NCBI RefSeq assembly: GCF_003286085.1
Contig: NW_020825456.1
Location: 1 to 64,000 of the forward strand
DNA from: Drosophila persimilis
Taxonomy: Eukaryota > Arthropoda > Insecta > Diptera > Drosophilidae
DNA length: 64,000 nucleotides
Direction of reading: 5' to 3'
The notes below the pieces were generated by a model that was not told the origin of the DNA, did not search any database, and worked only from the letters and a program-made list of their open reading frames with translations. Positions 30,537 to 42,742 of this stretch are shown piece after piece. Position 1 is the first letter of the stretch. Each line of letters opens with the position of its first letter. The position numbers were made by a program, and so were the translations under genes.

Positions 30537-31835
30537 ATGTCCTTGTACTGGACACAGAGTTTAACATCATCCGCATACATAAGTACTCGAGAGTATGTTA
30601 ATACTGAAGGCAAGTCATTAATAAAGAGTGTGAAGAGTAAGGGGCCTAGATGGCTGCCCTGTGGTAATCCCGAAGAAACCTTTACTGGTAAAGAGAGGGA
30701 GTTTTTGAAGAGGACTCTTTGAGACCTAGAACAAAGATAGCTAGAAATCCATCTCAGGAGGTTGGGCGGAAACCCTAAAAGGTCAAGTTTATGTGCTAAA
30801 AGGGAATGGTTTACAGAGTCGAATGCTTTACTAAAGTCGGTGTAAATAACATCCGTCTGTAAGTTACCTTGAAAGCCTTTAATAATGAAAGAGGTAAACT
30901 CTAACAAGTTCGTGGTGGTTGATCGCCGCCTTATAAATCCATGCTGAGTTGGAGATATAAGTGACTTGCAGAGATGTTGCAAGTGCGGAGTTAAAACCTT
31001 CTCAAACAATTTGGGAATAGCGGATAACTTTGCTATACCTCTATAATTTTTTGCGTCAGACTTGCTACCTTTTTTATGGAGAGGAATTATAAACGATTCC
31101 TTCCAGATTGGGGGGAAGCAAGAGGAATCAATGGACAGGGTGAATAGTTTAAGCAATGGTCCACACAGAGCCTCGGCGCAGTACCTGAGTACCCAACCTG
31201 GAACCCCGTCTGGACCCGGTGAAAACACCGGCTTAACTAGTCGAAGATCATGAAGTAGGGAATATTCATTTAACAAGGGACTGAAAATGCCGTTCGACCT
31301 CGGTAATCCGTATGGGTACGGTTGACCAGAGTAGCGTTCCTCAGAATAGGTGGTTTGGAAAAACTGGGCAAAAAGATCGGCAATTGCCTGATCATTATTT
31401 GCCGACGTATTACAAAATGATAGCGAGGATGGGTGTGCGGACGTTCTACGCTTACTGTTTACGAAGCAGTAAAACTGTTTAGGGTCCTGAGAAAAACGTA
31501 TCCTGCAACGATATAGGTAGTTCTTATAGCATTGAGCATTAAGAACTGAAAAGTTTGACCGAGCTATTACGTAACGAGAGTGAGAAGTATGAGAGCCCAC
31601 TTCTTGAAATTTTTTATAAAGTCTTGATTTTAAGTTTTTTAGACTGGATAACTCTTTGGTAAACCAACGGGGTTTTCCAGATCTAATCGGACAAGAAAGC
31701 GGGACACAAGAATCAAAAAATGTGCCAAGAGCATTGTAAAAAATGTTTGTGCCTTTTGTCACATCAGTGCACAAGTACAAAGCGGACCAATCAAAATCCC
31801 TAATTAGGTTATTAAGCTTCGCAAACTCGGCTTTA
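30537..31835 (-). pseudogene. LINE ORF2 reverse transcriptase, 5' copy (duplicated)
   Basis: Minus strand. Contains the pre-RT linker (FAKLNNLIRDFDWSAL, KPRWFTKEL) and then the same RT blocks, ending just after YADDVKLCVQYKDIS, where the tandem junction cuts it. It differs from the 3' copy by a few bases (VLTYS against VITYS, SGLPQG against SGVPQG, SKSDAKNY against SKSEAKNY), so the duplication is young but not brand new. Confidence 0.8.
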
Positions 31836-31836
31836 G

Positions 31837-32245
31837 GTAGTCTACTTCTTCTTCTGAAATTATGGTACATTGCGAACCACAATCAATGAGAGCTCTAAGG
31901 TTTTGATAGCCACCATTCCTTGACCTTACTTTTATAAGTGCTGTGGCTATGAACGCTTGTTCTTTTGTCAAGCAAGTGTTAACATTTTCCCTCTTTTCCA
32001 AGGGAATATGGAGCATCGTAAGATGAGGTTTTTTACAAATCCCACATAAAATTTCAGATACGCATTACATATCATGCCTACATCATTTTGTGCAAATCTG
32101 CTGGCCTCTATCTATCGGACTCATTCCCTTAAACTTATAGAAGTGAATTATGGTATGTCCTGCCATTTTACAAAGCGGACAATTTTCTTTTATTTTACAA
32201 TATTGCACTACTTTTTTCAACGGTTTCCACTCGTTATCCTGCAAC
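31837..32245 (-). pseudogene. gag-pol: Pao-m gag zinc knuckles and protease start
   Basis: Minus strand from about 32200: CPLCKMAGH then later LCGICKKPHLTMLHIP, the tandem zinc knuckles of BEL/Pao Gag, with stops between. The protease follows: LRALIDCGSQCTIISEEEV (about 31900-31840), where DCGS occupies the position of the active DSGS. The sequence then breaks at the LINE. The right boundary with the Ty3/gypsy element is approximate. Confidence 0.75.
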
Positions 32246-32249
32246 GTGT

Positions 32250-34319
32250 AAAGAAGTCAGCGAGGGTTTGTGGTATAAAACCCCACGGCCTCTAGAGCAA
32301 GAACACAAGAGAACAACCCAAAGAAAACCCCGACCTCGCGCAATATCAACGGCAAGAGTTGCGCAACGAGCAGACGAAAGCGCGACACAGCGACAGAGAA
32401 ACGCGAACAGTGCCGTCACCCCGAGAAGAAATTCGAAGCGTCAGCCGCGAAGCTCGACACAGTGACCTAGTGAAGGAAAAGCCAAGCGAAACAGCCAACT
32501 CGAGCAACAATCGGAGCGATGTAATCCCATACAGAGGAACAGCCCAGTGGGTATTACCATGGAGAATTCCTCGCCAACCCAGGGGTGAGTACCGGCTGGA
32601 TGCACAAACGCCGCCGAGACGAGCTGGAGTCCTTCGCGGAGGAATTCGGATTCAGCCCCGAGGGAAACGTGGAAGATTTGCGGAGGAGTTTCGCCGAACT
32701 AGTCGCCGGGCCCCTAGGAATTCCTAGCCTTTTTCCTGCCTCCCCGGTACTTCGAGCAATTGGAAGACCACATCAGGGACCGCAAACAAGCGGTGGGCGA
32801 ACCGTTCAAGGACTTCGTCATCGAGCTCCGGTTGCTCATGCACCACGCCGGGTACGACGAAGCCAAGGAACTTAGCCGGATCTATGACAACACCCTCCCG
32901 GCGTACCAGCTGTACGTGCGAAGACACGAACTGCGAAGCATCCAGGAACGAAGCGTACCAGCGATCCTCATCCCCCCTCGACACCCACCCAGGTACACGC
33001 GGCCAACGGCACAACAAAACGAAAGCGGGACGAATCGGGCCCAATTCCGAGAACCTCACTGGAACCGGCGCTCCAGCACAGGAAACGGCACATAGAATGA
33101 TAACCACCCCGCCAACCCACACGCAGCTTGTCGACGCTGCGGAGAAGCTGGACATGTTTCTCGCGACTGCACCAACCCATCGATCCTCTTCTGTTGGGAA
33201 TGCGGCAGGCGCGGAACGCGCACCGTAGGATGTTGCCGCCGGGACCCGTCGGGAAACGACTCGCGTCCCCAGTTGGCACGGGAACAGCAGGGCACAACGC
33301 TCCCTCAGACAACCAACTAAGAAACCCGCTACAAGTACACGACGGCCGGATAATGGCGAGAGTGACCATCGGAGGACGGTGCACGGAAGCCACGGTCGAC
33401 ACCGGGGCGTCCCGAAGCTTCATCAACGCCGACCTCGCCCGCAAACTCGGCCGCGACAACGACCTGGGAGCCGCATGCGTCCCGATACGCCTAGCCGACA
33501 GCTCGGCTCGCGAGATAACTCAGATCTTGCTAGCGCGCGTCAAACTAGACGAACAAGAGGTACGGATGCCACTCCTGGTACTACCCAATATGGTAGAGCA
33601 AGCCATCATAGGGATGGATTTCCTGTGCGCCACTGAAACCACAATACAATGTGGCGCCACACGCCTCCATCTCCAAGGCCCCCAACGCCCCATCCCAAAC
33701 ACCCCGATTATCACCGGCAGCCAAGTACACGCCCCCGGCCCCACGAACTCGAGACCTCCGCCGCCAACGAATTCCCCGCCACGACACGAGACAAGAGCAC
33801 AAAGAACAAGGAACACAGAACCCATGGCCACGACGAGGCACACCAGCCCCAGGCCCCACTCCGAGAAACCCAAAACTAAGCAGAGCCACGAAAAAAGCGA
33901 GCCGGTCTCCAGAGGGCACCGACGCGGTTCCACCAACGAAGGGAAAGGAACCCAAGCCGCCACCCTGGCCCACGAACGCGTCGACACCGCCCTCGACGCG
34001 AAGACGTCACACCTCGTACGGCGCCGGCATGCTGCCCAGCACCACGTCTGGAGCCATGTCGGTGAACTTCAACGCCCAAACTAGCCGTTGGTGAAACGCT
34101 ACGATCGCTATCGAGACCCGCACGTTCGTACATCACGCTGAGTACAACGTCGCGCAAGCACCGTCCAGGACACACACGAGCCCTCTACTCATGATCGAGG
34201 CACCCGCCGTCGTCGCCAGCATGAGCGAATGCACTCGCGAAGTCGAACCACCAAGCGCATTCGACACAACGATCCTCCCCGAGAACCCCGATCACACTTG
34301 CGACCCAGGAATCGACGAC
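32250..34319 (+). pseudogene. gag: Ty3/gypsy element: Gag and protease (possibly Osvaldo/Ulysses group)
   Basis: A GC-rich element unlike its AT-rich neighbours. A TATA-like GGTATAAAA is at 32271. The first ATG with good context is at about 32560 (ACCATGGAG), followed by a frameshift. Gag has DELESFAEEFGFSPEGNVEDL and then a capsid part (IYDNTLPAYQLYVRRHEL). A CCHC knuckle CRRCGEAGHVSRDC is near 33135, followed by CWECGRRG. The protease is at about 33340-33640: ATVDTGASRSFINADLA (active Asp-Thr-Gly) and later IIGMDFL. After about 34080 the linker is broken. BEL4 enters at 34324/34325. The clade is inferred from the general look of Gag only. Confidence 0.65.
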
Positions 34320-34324
34320 CCACC

Positions 34325-34876
34325 TGTTCAGCAACAGACATGTATTTAATGAATATTAGGAATATACAGTTCAATCTCATACACAAATACTCATAAGTAA
34401 AATTGTCCATGTCACTTCATGTGAATGAATATGACGACACGAAAAATACATTAGCAACTAAGAATAGACAATAGCACTTGTAAACTCGAACCCACCAAAA
34501 GGGATCAAGTAATAAACTATTTACTTTATTGCTGCCAAGTACCTAAGTAAATGCACTGAAATATAACCCCCGTACCCAATCTAAAAATACACTCACAAGG
34601 AGCCTGTGCGTTCCTTCCCATAGAATAAGAATACCACTGCTAGCTATATAATAAAAATCAGTATCAGAAACAGTACCATAGCTGCCTGTCACTCATCTTC
34701 CATCGCAATCATCAGAGGCTGTCGCTGTGTCTTCAGATCCTCCCTTGCGCACCATAGGATACCCACTCCGCAGTCCAACTGGTTCAAGTTCTAGTTGCGA
34801 CGACCAAACTGTAGACGGTTTATGTACCGTTTATGCAACCCAGCTTCCTTCACACACACACACACACACATTAACA
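34325..34876 (+). repeat. BEL4 5' LTR (552 bp)
   Basis: Begins TGTTCAGCAACAGACATG and ends in a (CA)n run, CACACATTAACA. The left target duplication CCACC is 34320-34324; the matching right one is 43921-43925, after the last ten LTR bases (CACATTAACA, 43911-43920). The LTR carries AATAAA near 34512. Confidence 0.85.
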
Positions 34877-34878
34877 TT

Positions 34879-34896
34879 TGGTGACCCCGACCTTGG
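34879..34896 (+). other. BEL4 primer-binding site
   Basis: TGGTGACCCCGACCTTGG two bases after the LTR. The first twelve bases equal those of BEL1 and BEL2, but the rest differ, so it pairs with a different or variant tRNA. Confidence 0.8.
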
Positions 34897-35291
34897 TCAT
34901 CCTTTCAAACTGTCTAACAAGCTACAGTGAAAGGATTCGATCTGGACATCAGAATGAAGCTGTCAACAGGACATCTTCAATAACAATTTGGCATCAGGTC
35001 ATACACTTACGGTAGCATCACCTACCAATAAGTATCACTTTTGCAAATCTGACATATTCAGGTTATCAGCCAACAGAAAAACAGCTATAGAATTCGATTA
35101 CCACCAAGGTAATCAATTTTTGTTGTTCCGTGCGTTCCATAAATTGGAAACAGCACAAATCCCTCCAACCAACACATCACCTGTAATATTACCTTTCTGA
35201 CCAACAACGGTTGCGATTCGGAGCGTATCCAGCTGCAAAGCAAATAAAACACTCTCAACGGGTCAAAAAGTAATAAGTACAAACAGATAGA
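34897..35291 (+). other. BEL4 leader
   Basis: Non-coding stretch between PBS and gag. I see no feature beyond AT-rich sequence. Confidence 0.6.
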
Positions 35292-36870
35292 ATGGATACA
35301 CATATGGAGGCAGAAGCTGCCGCTACAATGGCAATGGATGCGCAGCAAGAGATTGGTGAGGAAATATCGAGGTGCATTCGGAACTTTAAAAAAGATTCCC
35401 AAGAACGAAAGCAAACGGCCTCTTATTTTCAAGCCAAAATATCAGCACTCGAAAATGCGTGGAATCGCTTCAACAAAAACGACTCCAAACTTCGCGATAC
35501 AGACAAAACGGATGAATACGTAAAATTCCGTGAAGACATCATGTAAGCAACACATTACGATCTTTACCGAATGCATGGATAAGCTATCACAGACGTCTAG
35601 TGCTCGTGGGGAACGTCAAATCGTCTTTAAAGAAAGGCATGAGAATCCTCCAGTAGATCCAAAAGAAAGCGGTCTGATCCAGCAGCCCTCGAAGGATTAC
35701 AGCAAACTGCTTTCACTATGTCGCCGACAAAAGGCCATAGTAGAGTCCGTTAAACGCAATCTGGAACAACTTTCAGAGGCGGAAGGACGCACATCAAATG
35801 ATTTGATAAAATCACTATAGACTCAAGCACAGGAAGTCCACTTCACAATTCATGAGGAATATGAGGACCCAGTGGAAGGAGGATATGACATGGAATCTTA
35901 CCTAACACTTGAAAGTAAGGTCCAAAGAGCATTGGCAAAATCAGCCACACCAAACACGGATAACGTGCATCTTCCACGCATCAGCATCCCAAAGTTTGAT
36001 GGGGATCTATTAAAATTGACCCAGTTCTTCGATCTGTTCTCATGCATAGTGCATGAGACCAACATGCCTACGGTGAAAAAGATGTGGTATCTTAAAACCA
36101 CCGTTACCGGCGAGGCAGAAAGATTGATTCGGAAGATTGATAAAGGAAGAAAATTATGAAGCCGCTTGGGAAATACTAGTTGACGCATACAACAATCCCA
36201 GAGATTAATTATTAATGACGATCCCAAGTCATTAAAAGAGTTGTATATAACAACCATAGAATCCCTTGCATCATTAAAGGGATTGGGCATCTATATATCC
36301 ACATGGGATCCGATATTTATTGCCATTATCAGAAACAAACTGGATGTAACAAATATGGCCTTGTATGAGCAATCATTGGGAAGCTCAAAAAACATTCAGG
36401 CGCTCGTATCCAGCGCTTCAGTTCTTGGAGCAAAGAATTCGGGTTCTAGGAACCAGTAAGAAGCCACCAGCATCAAGGAGAGAGCCAAAAGGCACGACAT
36501 GTGCATCAGCAAACACAGGGAGAACGCGAGCACCCTTATGCACATTCTGTAAAAAAGCAAGCCATTGGCTCTACGGATGCGAAGAATTTCGCTCCAAATC
36601 TCCATCAGAACGACTAAATTGGGTACAAAAACAAAAAATGTGCGTTAATTGTTTTAGAACAAATCACAAAACAAACGCATGCCCTGGTCGAAACTGCTTC
36701 AAGTGTGACAAGAAGCACAACACGATGCTACATTTGGAAACAGCATCAGGCGCAGCTACAGAATCAAGAGGCCCGACGGTTGGTGCAGCAAGTAACAATA
36801 ATTACAATCTTTTGGCCACAGCAAAGGTGGCAGTAGAAGCCAACAACGGGCAGGATCAGGATCACAGATA
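35292..36870 (+). pseudogene. gag: BEL4 Gag, unit 1 (broken)
   Basis: ATG 35292 (MDTHMEAEAAATMAMDAQQE) begins Gag with an N-terminal helix-rich part, and the frame stops at 35544. The sequence goes on in other frames: ISIPKFDGDLLKLTQFFDLF (about 35975-36035, the BEL capsid motif), and zinc knuckles at about 36535-36725 (CTFCKKASHWLYGC, CVNCFRTNHKTNAC, CFKCDKKHN). Four or more frame changes. Only the part before 35598 is unique; the rest is repeated at 48808-50080 with almost no change, stops included. Confidence 0.8.
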
Positions 36871-39800
36871 AACTTGATCTCTGAACGAATGGCATCAATG
36901 TTGTCACTCAAACTAAAAGACACAACATTACGGATCGAAGGAATTGGAGGTCAATCAAAGATCAGCAGAGCTCGAGTAAATGTGCTCATGAAATCCCTTC
37001 ACAATGGTTTTACGCAAAGAATTGAAGCTTTCGTATTACCACAGATAATAGCTGATCAACCAGCTCAGGCACTCAATTCAGATAGCTTAAACATACCAAG
37101 AAAGATCTCACTGGCAGATCAAAACTTCCATAAGCCAGGCAAAATCGACATGCTAATCGGAGCCGAGCATTACTACTCGCTGCTGCTACCAGATCAACAG
37201 CAGCTAAGGAAAGGAGGCCAGTTGCTACAAAACACGAAACTGGGATGGATTGTGGCAGGAAAAGTCAAATCTGCCCACAATTCCTCACCCATTTGTGCCA
37301 CGGGAGTAAACGAGCTCATGGAAAGATTCTGGACTCTGGACAATCTAGAGACGGAAGACAAACCACGAACTCCAGTGGAAGCACGGTGTGAAGCTCATTT
37401 TATAGAAAATCTTCAGACAGCTTCAGACGGCCGTTTTATTGTAAAGCTCCCATTTTCCGAACACCCTTCAGCCCTGGGGGAGTCTTTGGAAACCGCAACA
37501 AAAAGATTCCTAGCGCTGGAGCGGCGAAGCTCAACAGAAACATGGAAGAGTTATGTGGACTTCATGGAAGAGTATGAACGACTAGGACATATGAAGATTG
37601 TCCCAGCATCAAAAGTTCCCAAAAGGCACTACTTCATTCCACATCATTGTGTACTCAAACCTGAGAGCACCACCACAAAGCTTCGGGTAGTATTCGATGC
37701 ATCATGCAAGTCAACAAGCGGGAAATCCTTGAACGACATTCTGCAGGCTGGACCCACCGTTCAGAGCGAACTTATGTCCATTCTGCTACGATTTCGAATT
37801 CATAAGTACGTATTCACAGCGGACATAGAAAATATGTACCGGCAAGTGTGGATGAATCCGGAGGATCAATTCCATCAGATGATAGTCTGGAGAAACAATC
37901 CATCCGACGAGATCAGGTACTATCGCCTTAAAACAGTAGCATATGGGACAACAGCTGCTCCGTTCCTAGCAACGAAATGTCTGGATAATTTGGCAATACA
38001 TACAAAGACTGACTACCAGTAGGATCAACAACATTAAAAACCGATTTCTATGTTGACGACTGTCTAACTGGAGCAAACACAATTCCAGAGGCAATTCATG
38101 TTCGACAAGAACTAAATAAGATATTGCTACCGTCCGGATTCAAATTGCGCAAGTGGTGCTCCAACAATGAGCATCTTCTCCAAGGAATCCCCAAAGAGGA
38201 TATTGTAACCGATGTAAAATTAGGAGAGACACTAGATCACTACAGCGTGAAAACTCTGGGTCTCATCTGGATGCCGAAGAAGGATACATTGTGTGGACGA
38301 ACACAGAAAAGCCAGGCTACACGCATCACCAAACGGGTGGTATGTTCCGAACTGCCCCAAATCTTTGACCCACTAGGACTCTTTGCACCGGTGGTAGTAA
38401 AGGCAAAAATCTTCATGCAACATCTTTGGGAGCTCAAACTGGATTGGGATGACGAATTACCATTACAACACCAAATCGAATGGAAAGAATACCGGGACGA
38501 CTTACAAACATTGAAAACAAAGCAAATTCCCCGGCATATCTACGATGTTAAAATTCCAGTTACATGAAGTCCATACGTTTGTAGATGCATCAGCAGTATA
38601 TGTACGCGCTACTTACAAAAGCAACCAAGTGTCAGTAAGACTGCTCTGTTCGAAATCGCGTGTGGCGCCGACAGCCAAACAATCGCTACCATGGTTAGAA
38701 CTTTGTGCTGCAGTCCTCGGTGCCGAGCTCACAAACCGAGTCCGACAGGATCTGCACATGGACATTAACACGGTTTCGGATGGTTTTGGAGTGATTCCAC
38801 CGTTGTGTTATCCTGGATAAACGCATCGTCATCAACATACCATACCTTTGTGGCAAATCGAATAGCCAAAATCCAGGCATTAACAAACCAGTCACAATGG
38901 CGTCACGTGTCATCGGCCAACAACGCAGCCGATGTCCTGTCGAGAGGAATCGCCTCAAGCAGACTGGCAGATCACAATCTGTGGTTATATGGACCATTAT
39001 TCCTGCACGGATCTCGAGATAATTGGACGAAGGCACCCAACATAGAACCCAGCAATCTTGAGAGAAAAGCTAGACATGTAAGCTTGCCAATTGGGGATGA
39101 ATTATATACTTGCAGACATAGCAACTCGTTTCACAAACTGCAACGCATTGTGGCATATATGTTACGCTTCTGCTACAAAACCAACAGAGCGAACACCACG
39201 ACGCTCTGCGCAGACGAACTGACTCACGCCCGCACTATAATCCTGCGAACCATACAACAAGTCGAGTTTACAGCAGAGTTAAAACAGTTCCAACGCTATA
39301 AGACTGTGGATAGAAAGAGCTCGATCATATCGTTATCTCCCTTCCTAGGAGACGATGAGCTCATCCGAGTTGGTGGTAGACTTGAAGAAGCTCTACTTCC
39401 ATACAATGCAAAACACCCAGTTTTGCTGCCTTACAATGACCCAATCGTCAAAATGATCTTGCGGGAGCTACATGAGGAGAACATGCATTGTTGTGCTCAA
39501 GCATTAAGGGCAATCGCAAGACAACAATATTGGATTATCAATGACAAGACAATGGCTAGAAGCATCATCCACAGTTGTGTTAGATGCACCAAGGCTAGAC
39601 CAAAGCTGATGCACCAGATCATGGGCAATCTCCCAGCACAACTAGTCACAGAAGCACACCCGTTTCTTAATGCAGGCGTCGATTACTGTGGACCAATCTC
39701 GATCCACCATAAGATCCGAGGCAAAAGACCAGATAAGGCGTACATCGCCGTGTTCTGCTGCTTTTCCACAAAGGCAGTACACCTTGAGCTGATAAGCGAC

Positions 39801-40218
39801 CTGACCACAGATGCATTCTTGGCCGCCCTGCGTCGATTCTTAGGCAGACGTGGGAAGTGCCAAACTATTCATTGCGACAATGCAACGAACTTTGTGGGTG
39901 CAAACAATCAGCTTAAAGAATTAGAACACTCTATATTCAGCTCAAAGGCAAGTGCTCTGATCACGAATCATTGCAACAAAAAGCAAGTGGATTTTGAATT
40001 CATTCCTCCCAGGGCTCCATCGTTTGGCGGCCTCTGGGAAGCGGCGGTAAAATCAGAAGAAAATCTGTTGATAACAACCACCAACACAGCCTCATTGACA
40101 TTTGAAGAACTAAACACAGTGATAATCGAAATTGAAGCAATTCTCAATTCTCGACCCCATCACTCCAATGTCAAATGATCCCACTTATACAACAGCGCTC
40201 ACCCCAGGACACTTCTTG
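36871..40218 (+). pseudogene. pol: BEL4 Pol, unit 1 copy P1 (protease to integrase)
   Basis: The protease start reads AGSGSQINLIS, lacking the catalytic Asp of LDSGSQ. Next come LADQNFHKPGKIDMLIGAE, then RT with LRVVFDAS, FTADIENMYRQV, a stop at about 38020, and FYVDDCLTGA in another frame (about 38046). RNase H (HTFVDASAVYV) lacks 18 bases present in unit 2. A frameshift at about 38815 precedes DVLSRG. The integrase has GVDYCGPI, HCDNATNFVG and GGLWEAAV (all three acidic residues) and breaks at about 40155. The pol ends where an R1-like LINE joins (40218). Other Pol copies share these lesions. Confidence 0.85.
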
Positions 40219-40600
40219 GGGTACGGGCACTACGTGGAGGAGGATGCCGAGCATGCGATATTTTCGTGTGGCAGGTTCGCAGCGCAGCGTCAGCGGCTAG
40301 AAGAAGCGCTGGGTGGAGCCGTAGTCAAGCAGAGCTTGGTGCCGTGCATGCTCCTGTCCCCGGAAAACTGGGAGGCGACGAGCTGCTTCGCGGCGTCCAT
40401 TATGAGGGAACTGCGCGCTGTTGAGCAACAGACAAGAGTCCAGTTAGTCTAAACGAAGCCTGCACATGTGTGAAGCATTGCTTCACGGCCGTACCACACA
40501 TGTTGGGCTTGCATAGCCTAACCTTTAATATAGTTCGCTTTAAGTATAAAATAAGATGTAAATACGAGCAATTAAATGGAATTAAAAAAAAAAAAAAAAA
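40219..40600 (+). mobile_element. R1-like LINE 3' fragment a
   Basis: Encodes the last ~75 residues of an R1-clade ORF2 (AEHAIFSCGRFAAQRQRLEE, the His-Cys part of the C-terminal zinc finger) to a stop at about 40452, then a 3' UTR and a 17-base poly(A) (40584-40600). The 5' end joins BEL4 pol directly. The 3' UTR carries a paired structure at 40456-40510 that is shared with fragment b. Confidence 0.75.
40456..40510 (+). ncRNA. Structured element in R1-like 3' UTR (fragment a)
   Basis: Outer stem ACATGTGT (40464-40471) with ACACATGT (40496-40503), extended by AAGCC with GGCTT. Inner hairpin GAAGC-ATT-GCTTC (40472-40484). An 11-base strand ACGGCCGTACC follows. Fragment b has the same layout with different outer-stem bases. 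A cis-acting part of the LINE RNA, not a separate gene. Repeated at 53684-53738. Confidence 0.6.
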
Positions 40601-41716
40601 CGAGGGGGAACGTTGTGAGTTGCTGCGGACACCGCAACTCTACAGTTATACCCGATACTAAGTCAGTATGGCTCTCCTCCGGCAGATGGCGCTAATATTT
40701 AACGACACGACAAAGAGTGCGTGCGAGAGAGACAGAAAATCAGTCTGAGCGTGACGTCGGGCGCTGCGTAGCCACTGCAAATTGATTTGTTCCTTTTGGC
40801 TATAAAAATGATCTGATCTGATCCAGACCCAACAATCTGATAGATATAATCTTTATCTATAATTCTGCGTTTTTAATTTTCTCGAAACTGCAATATTGTG
40901 GATGCAACAGATTTTCGTCCTTTGTGGGGGCGGATGGGGGTGGGGCGAAATTCTGAGATATACGTTTTATAGTGACATCTTAAAGGAGTGTGTGTACCAA
41001 ATTTGGTTACTCTAGCCTTAATAGTCTCTGAGATTTGTGGTTGCCTCAGATTTTCGTCCTTTGCGGGGGCGGAAGGGGGTGTGGCGAAATTTGGGCAGGA
41101 AACGGTCAAGGTCCGATATCACAGGAGTGTGGATACCAAATTTGGTTGCTCTGGCTTTTATAGGTTCTGAGATCCTTGAACTCATATTTTGCAATTGGCA
41201 AAACCGACCATGAAACTTGTGTGTTAGAGTGAGACAGAGCGAGAAAGAGTGATATTGTTTTCGTGATTCTGGCTGTAATAATTATACGATCTGGTTCAGA
41301 TTTTGCACTCTAGAAGATATAGTCATCTTCTACGATTGTGCGTTTTTAGTTTTCTCGTATCGTCGAAATTGTGGATGCCACAGATTTTCGCCCTTTGTGG
41401 GGGCGGAAGTGGGCGGGGCAAAGTTTTGAAATATTTTTGGAGCAGTGACATATCACAGAAGTCTGGATCCAAAACATCGTTGCTCTAGCTCTTATAGTCT
41501 TTGAGCATTAGGCGCTGAAGGGGACGGACAGACGGACAGACGGACAGACGGACGGACGGACAGACAGACAGGGCTCAATCGACTCGGCTATTGATGCTGA
41601 TCAAGAATATATATACTTTATAGGGTCGGAAACGATTCCTTCTGGACGTTACACACATCCACTTTTACCACAAATCTAATATACCCCAATACTCATTTTG
41701 AGTATCGGGTATAAAA
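40601..41716 (-). mobile_element. DINE-1-like Helitron d
   Basis: Minus orientation, complete: 3' hairpin end CGAGGGGGAACG at 40601, long (GTCY)n tract (about 41524-41570), 5' palindrome ATACTCATTTTGAGTATCGGGTAT at the right. It lies directly between the poly(A) of R1-like fragment a and the truncated start of fragment b. Copy in unit 2: 53829-54944. Confidence 0.75.
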
Positions 41717-42742
41717 ACGCTTCGACGGAAGCGGTTCTCATCAGTAGCAGGAAACAGGTGGAGACGGCGAGGATAACCGTAGGAGGAGCCTCAATTACCT
41801 CAAAACGAGCAATAAGGTACCTGGGAGTTATGCTGGACACCAGACTGTCGTTTAGAGAGCACCTGCAGCAGACACACCAGAAGGCACACGGCGTAGTCAT
41901 GGCGGTTTCACGTATGATGCTGAACCACAGAGGCCCAAAGTCAACGAGTAGGAGACTGCTATTTAACGTGGCCAAGTCATCCATACTATACGCAGCGCCA
42001 ATATGGGCCCAGGCCACGAGGACCAAGAGCTACACTAAGGGCATAGAGTCGGACTTCAGACTCGGAGCCCTGCGGGTCAGCTCGGCGTTCCGTACTGTCT
42101 CCACAGAGGCAATAATGGTAATAAGCGGCATACCACCCGTAGAGCTCGCAGCGAAGGAAGCCAGCGAAATCCACAAGGGAAGAAAGGCCGCCAACACACA
42201 GGCAGACGCTAGAACGGCTAAGACCAGGGCGAGGGCTGAATGTCTCGAGAGCTGGCAACTCAGATGGGATAATGCTGTAACCGGCCGCTGGACCCACCGT
42301 CTAATCCCCAACATTGCAGCATGGATGAATCGGCGGCATGGAGAACTTACGTTCTCGCTGACACAAGTTCTCAGCGGCCACGGGTGCTTTAAAGAGTACC
42401 TTCACCGCTTTGGCCACGAAGAAGATGGGCTGTGCAGCTGCTGCGGAACAGTAGAAAACGCTGAGCATGTCCTGACCGCATGCGCCAGATTCTCAGAGGC
42501 CCGCAGGCGAGCAGAAGGCACCATAGGAGTGCCCATTACGGTGGAAGGTTTGGTACCAAGGATGCTGGAAAACCAAGCAAATTGGACGGCGATATGCAGT
42601 CTTGCAACAGAAATCGCTTCGGAACTGAGGCGGCTTGAACGCACACGAAATGAGCGGCCGTAATAGGCTAGCCAGCCTTGCGAAGCAATGCTTCACGGCA
42701 GTCCCGCAAGTCTGGTCCATATACTGGTCCATACGCTATATA
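41717..42742 (+). pseudogene. R1-like LINE fragment b: ORF2 C-terminus and 3' UTR
   Basis: Open from 41717 to the stop at 42661-42663. It starts in the RT thumb (EAVLISSRKQVE, then IRYLGVMLDTRLSF) and continues through the typical C-terminal region (GIPPVELAAKEAS) to a zinc finger CSCCGTVENAEHVLTAC. It is related to but distinct from fragment a. The 3' UTR is interrupted by Helitron e at 42743 and resumes at 43835. The missing N-terminal part ends exactly at Helitron d. Confidence 0.8.
42672..42715 (+). ncRNA. Structured element in R1-like 3' UTR (fragment b)
   Basis: Outer stem CCAG-c-CTTGC (42672-42681) with GCAAG-t-CTGG (42706-42715), inner hairpin GAAGC-AAT-GCTTC (42682-42694), then ACGGCAGTCCC. 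Same layout and spacing as in fragment a, with the outer stem changed on both sides. Repeated at 55900-55943. Confidence 0.6.

Larger units (their letters stand above)
28510..31835 (-). mobile_element. CR1/Jockey-superfamily LINE, 5' truncated, internal tandem duplication
   Basis: A T run at 28510-28523 is the poly(A) tail of a minus-strand LINE. The 3' UTR is 28524-28817. ORF2 follows on the minus strand, but the endonuclease is missing; the 5' end joins Pao-m protease near 31835. A 929-bp segment is repeated head to tail: 29608 onward recurs from 30537. The junction (TTTACGAAATGTCC) shares GAA with both parents. The clade is an estimate from RT residues. Confidence 0.8.

Noticed and set aside
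32724..33987. Long minus-strand open frames opposite Ty3/gypsy gag-protease
   Set aside because: High GC content makes long antisense frames common; the plus strand shows a CCHC knuckle and an aspartic protease.
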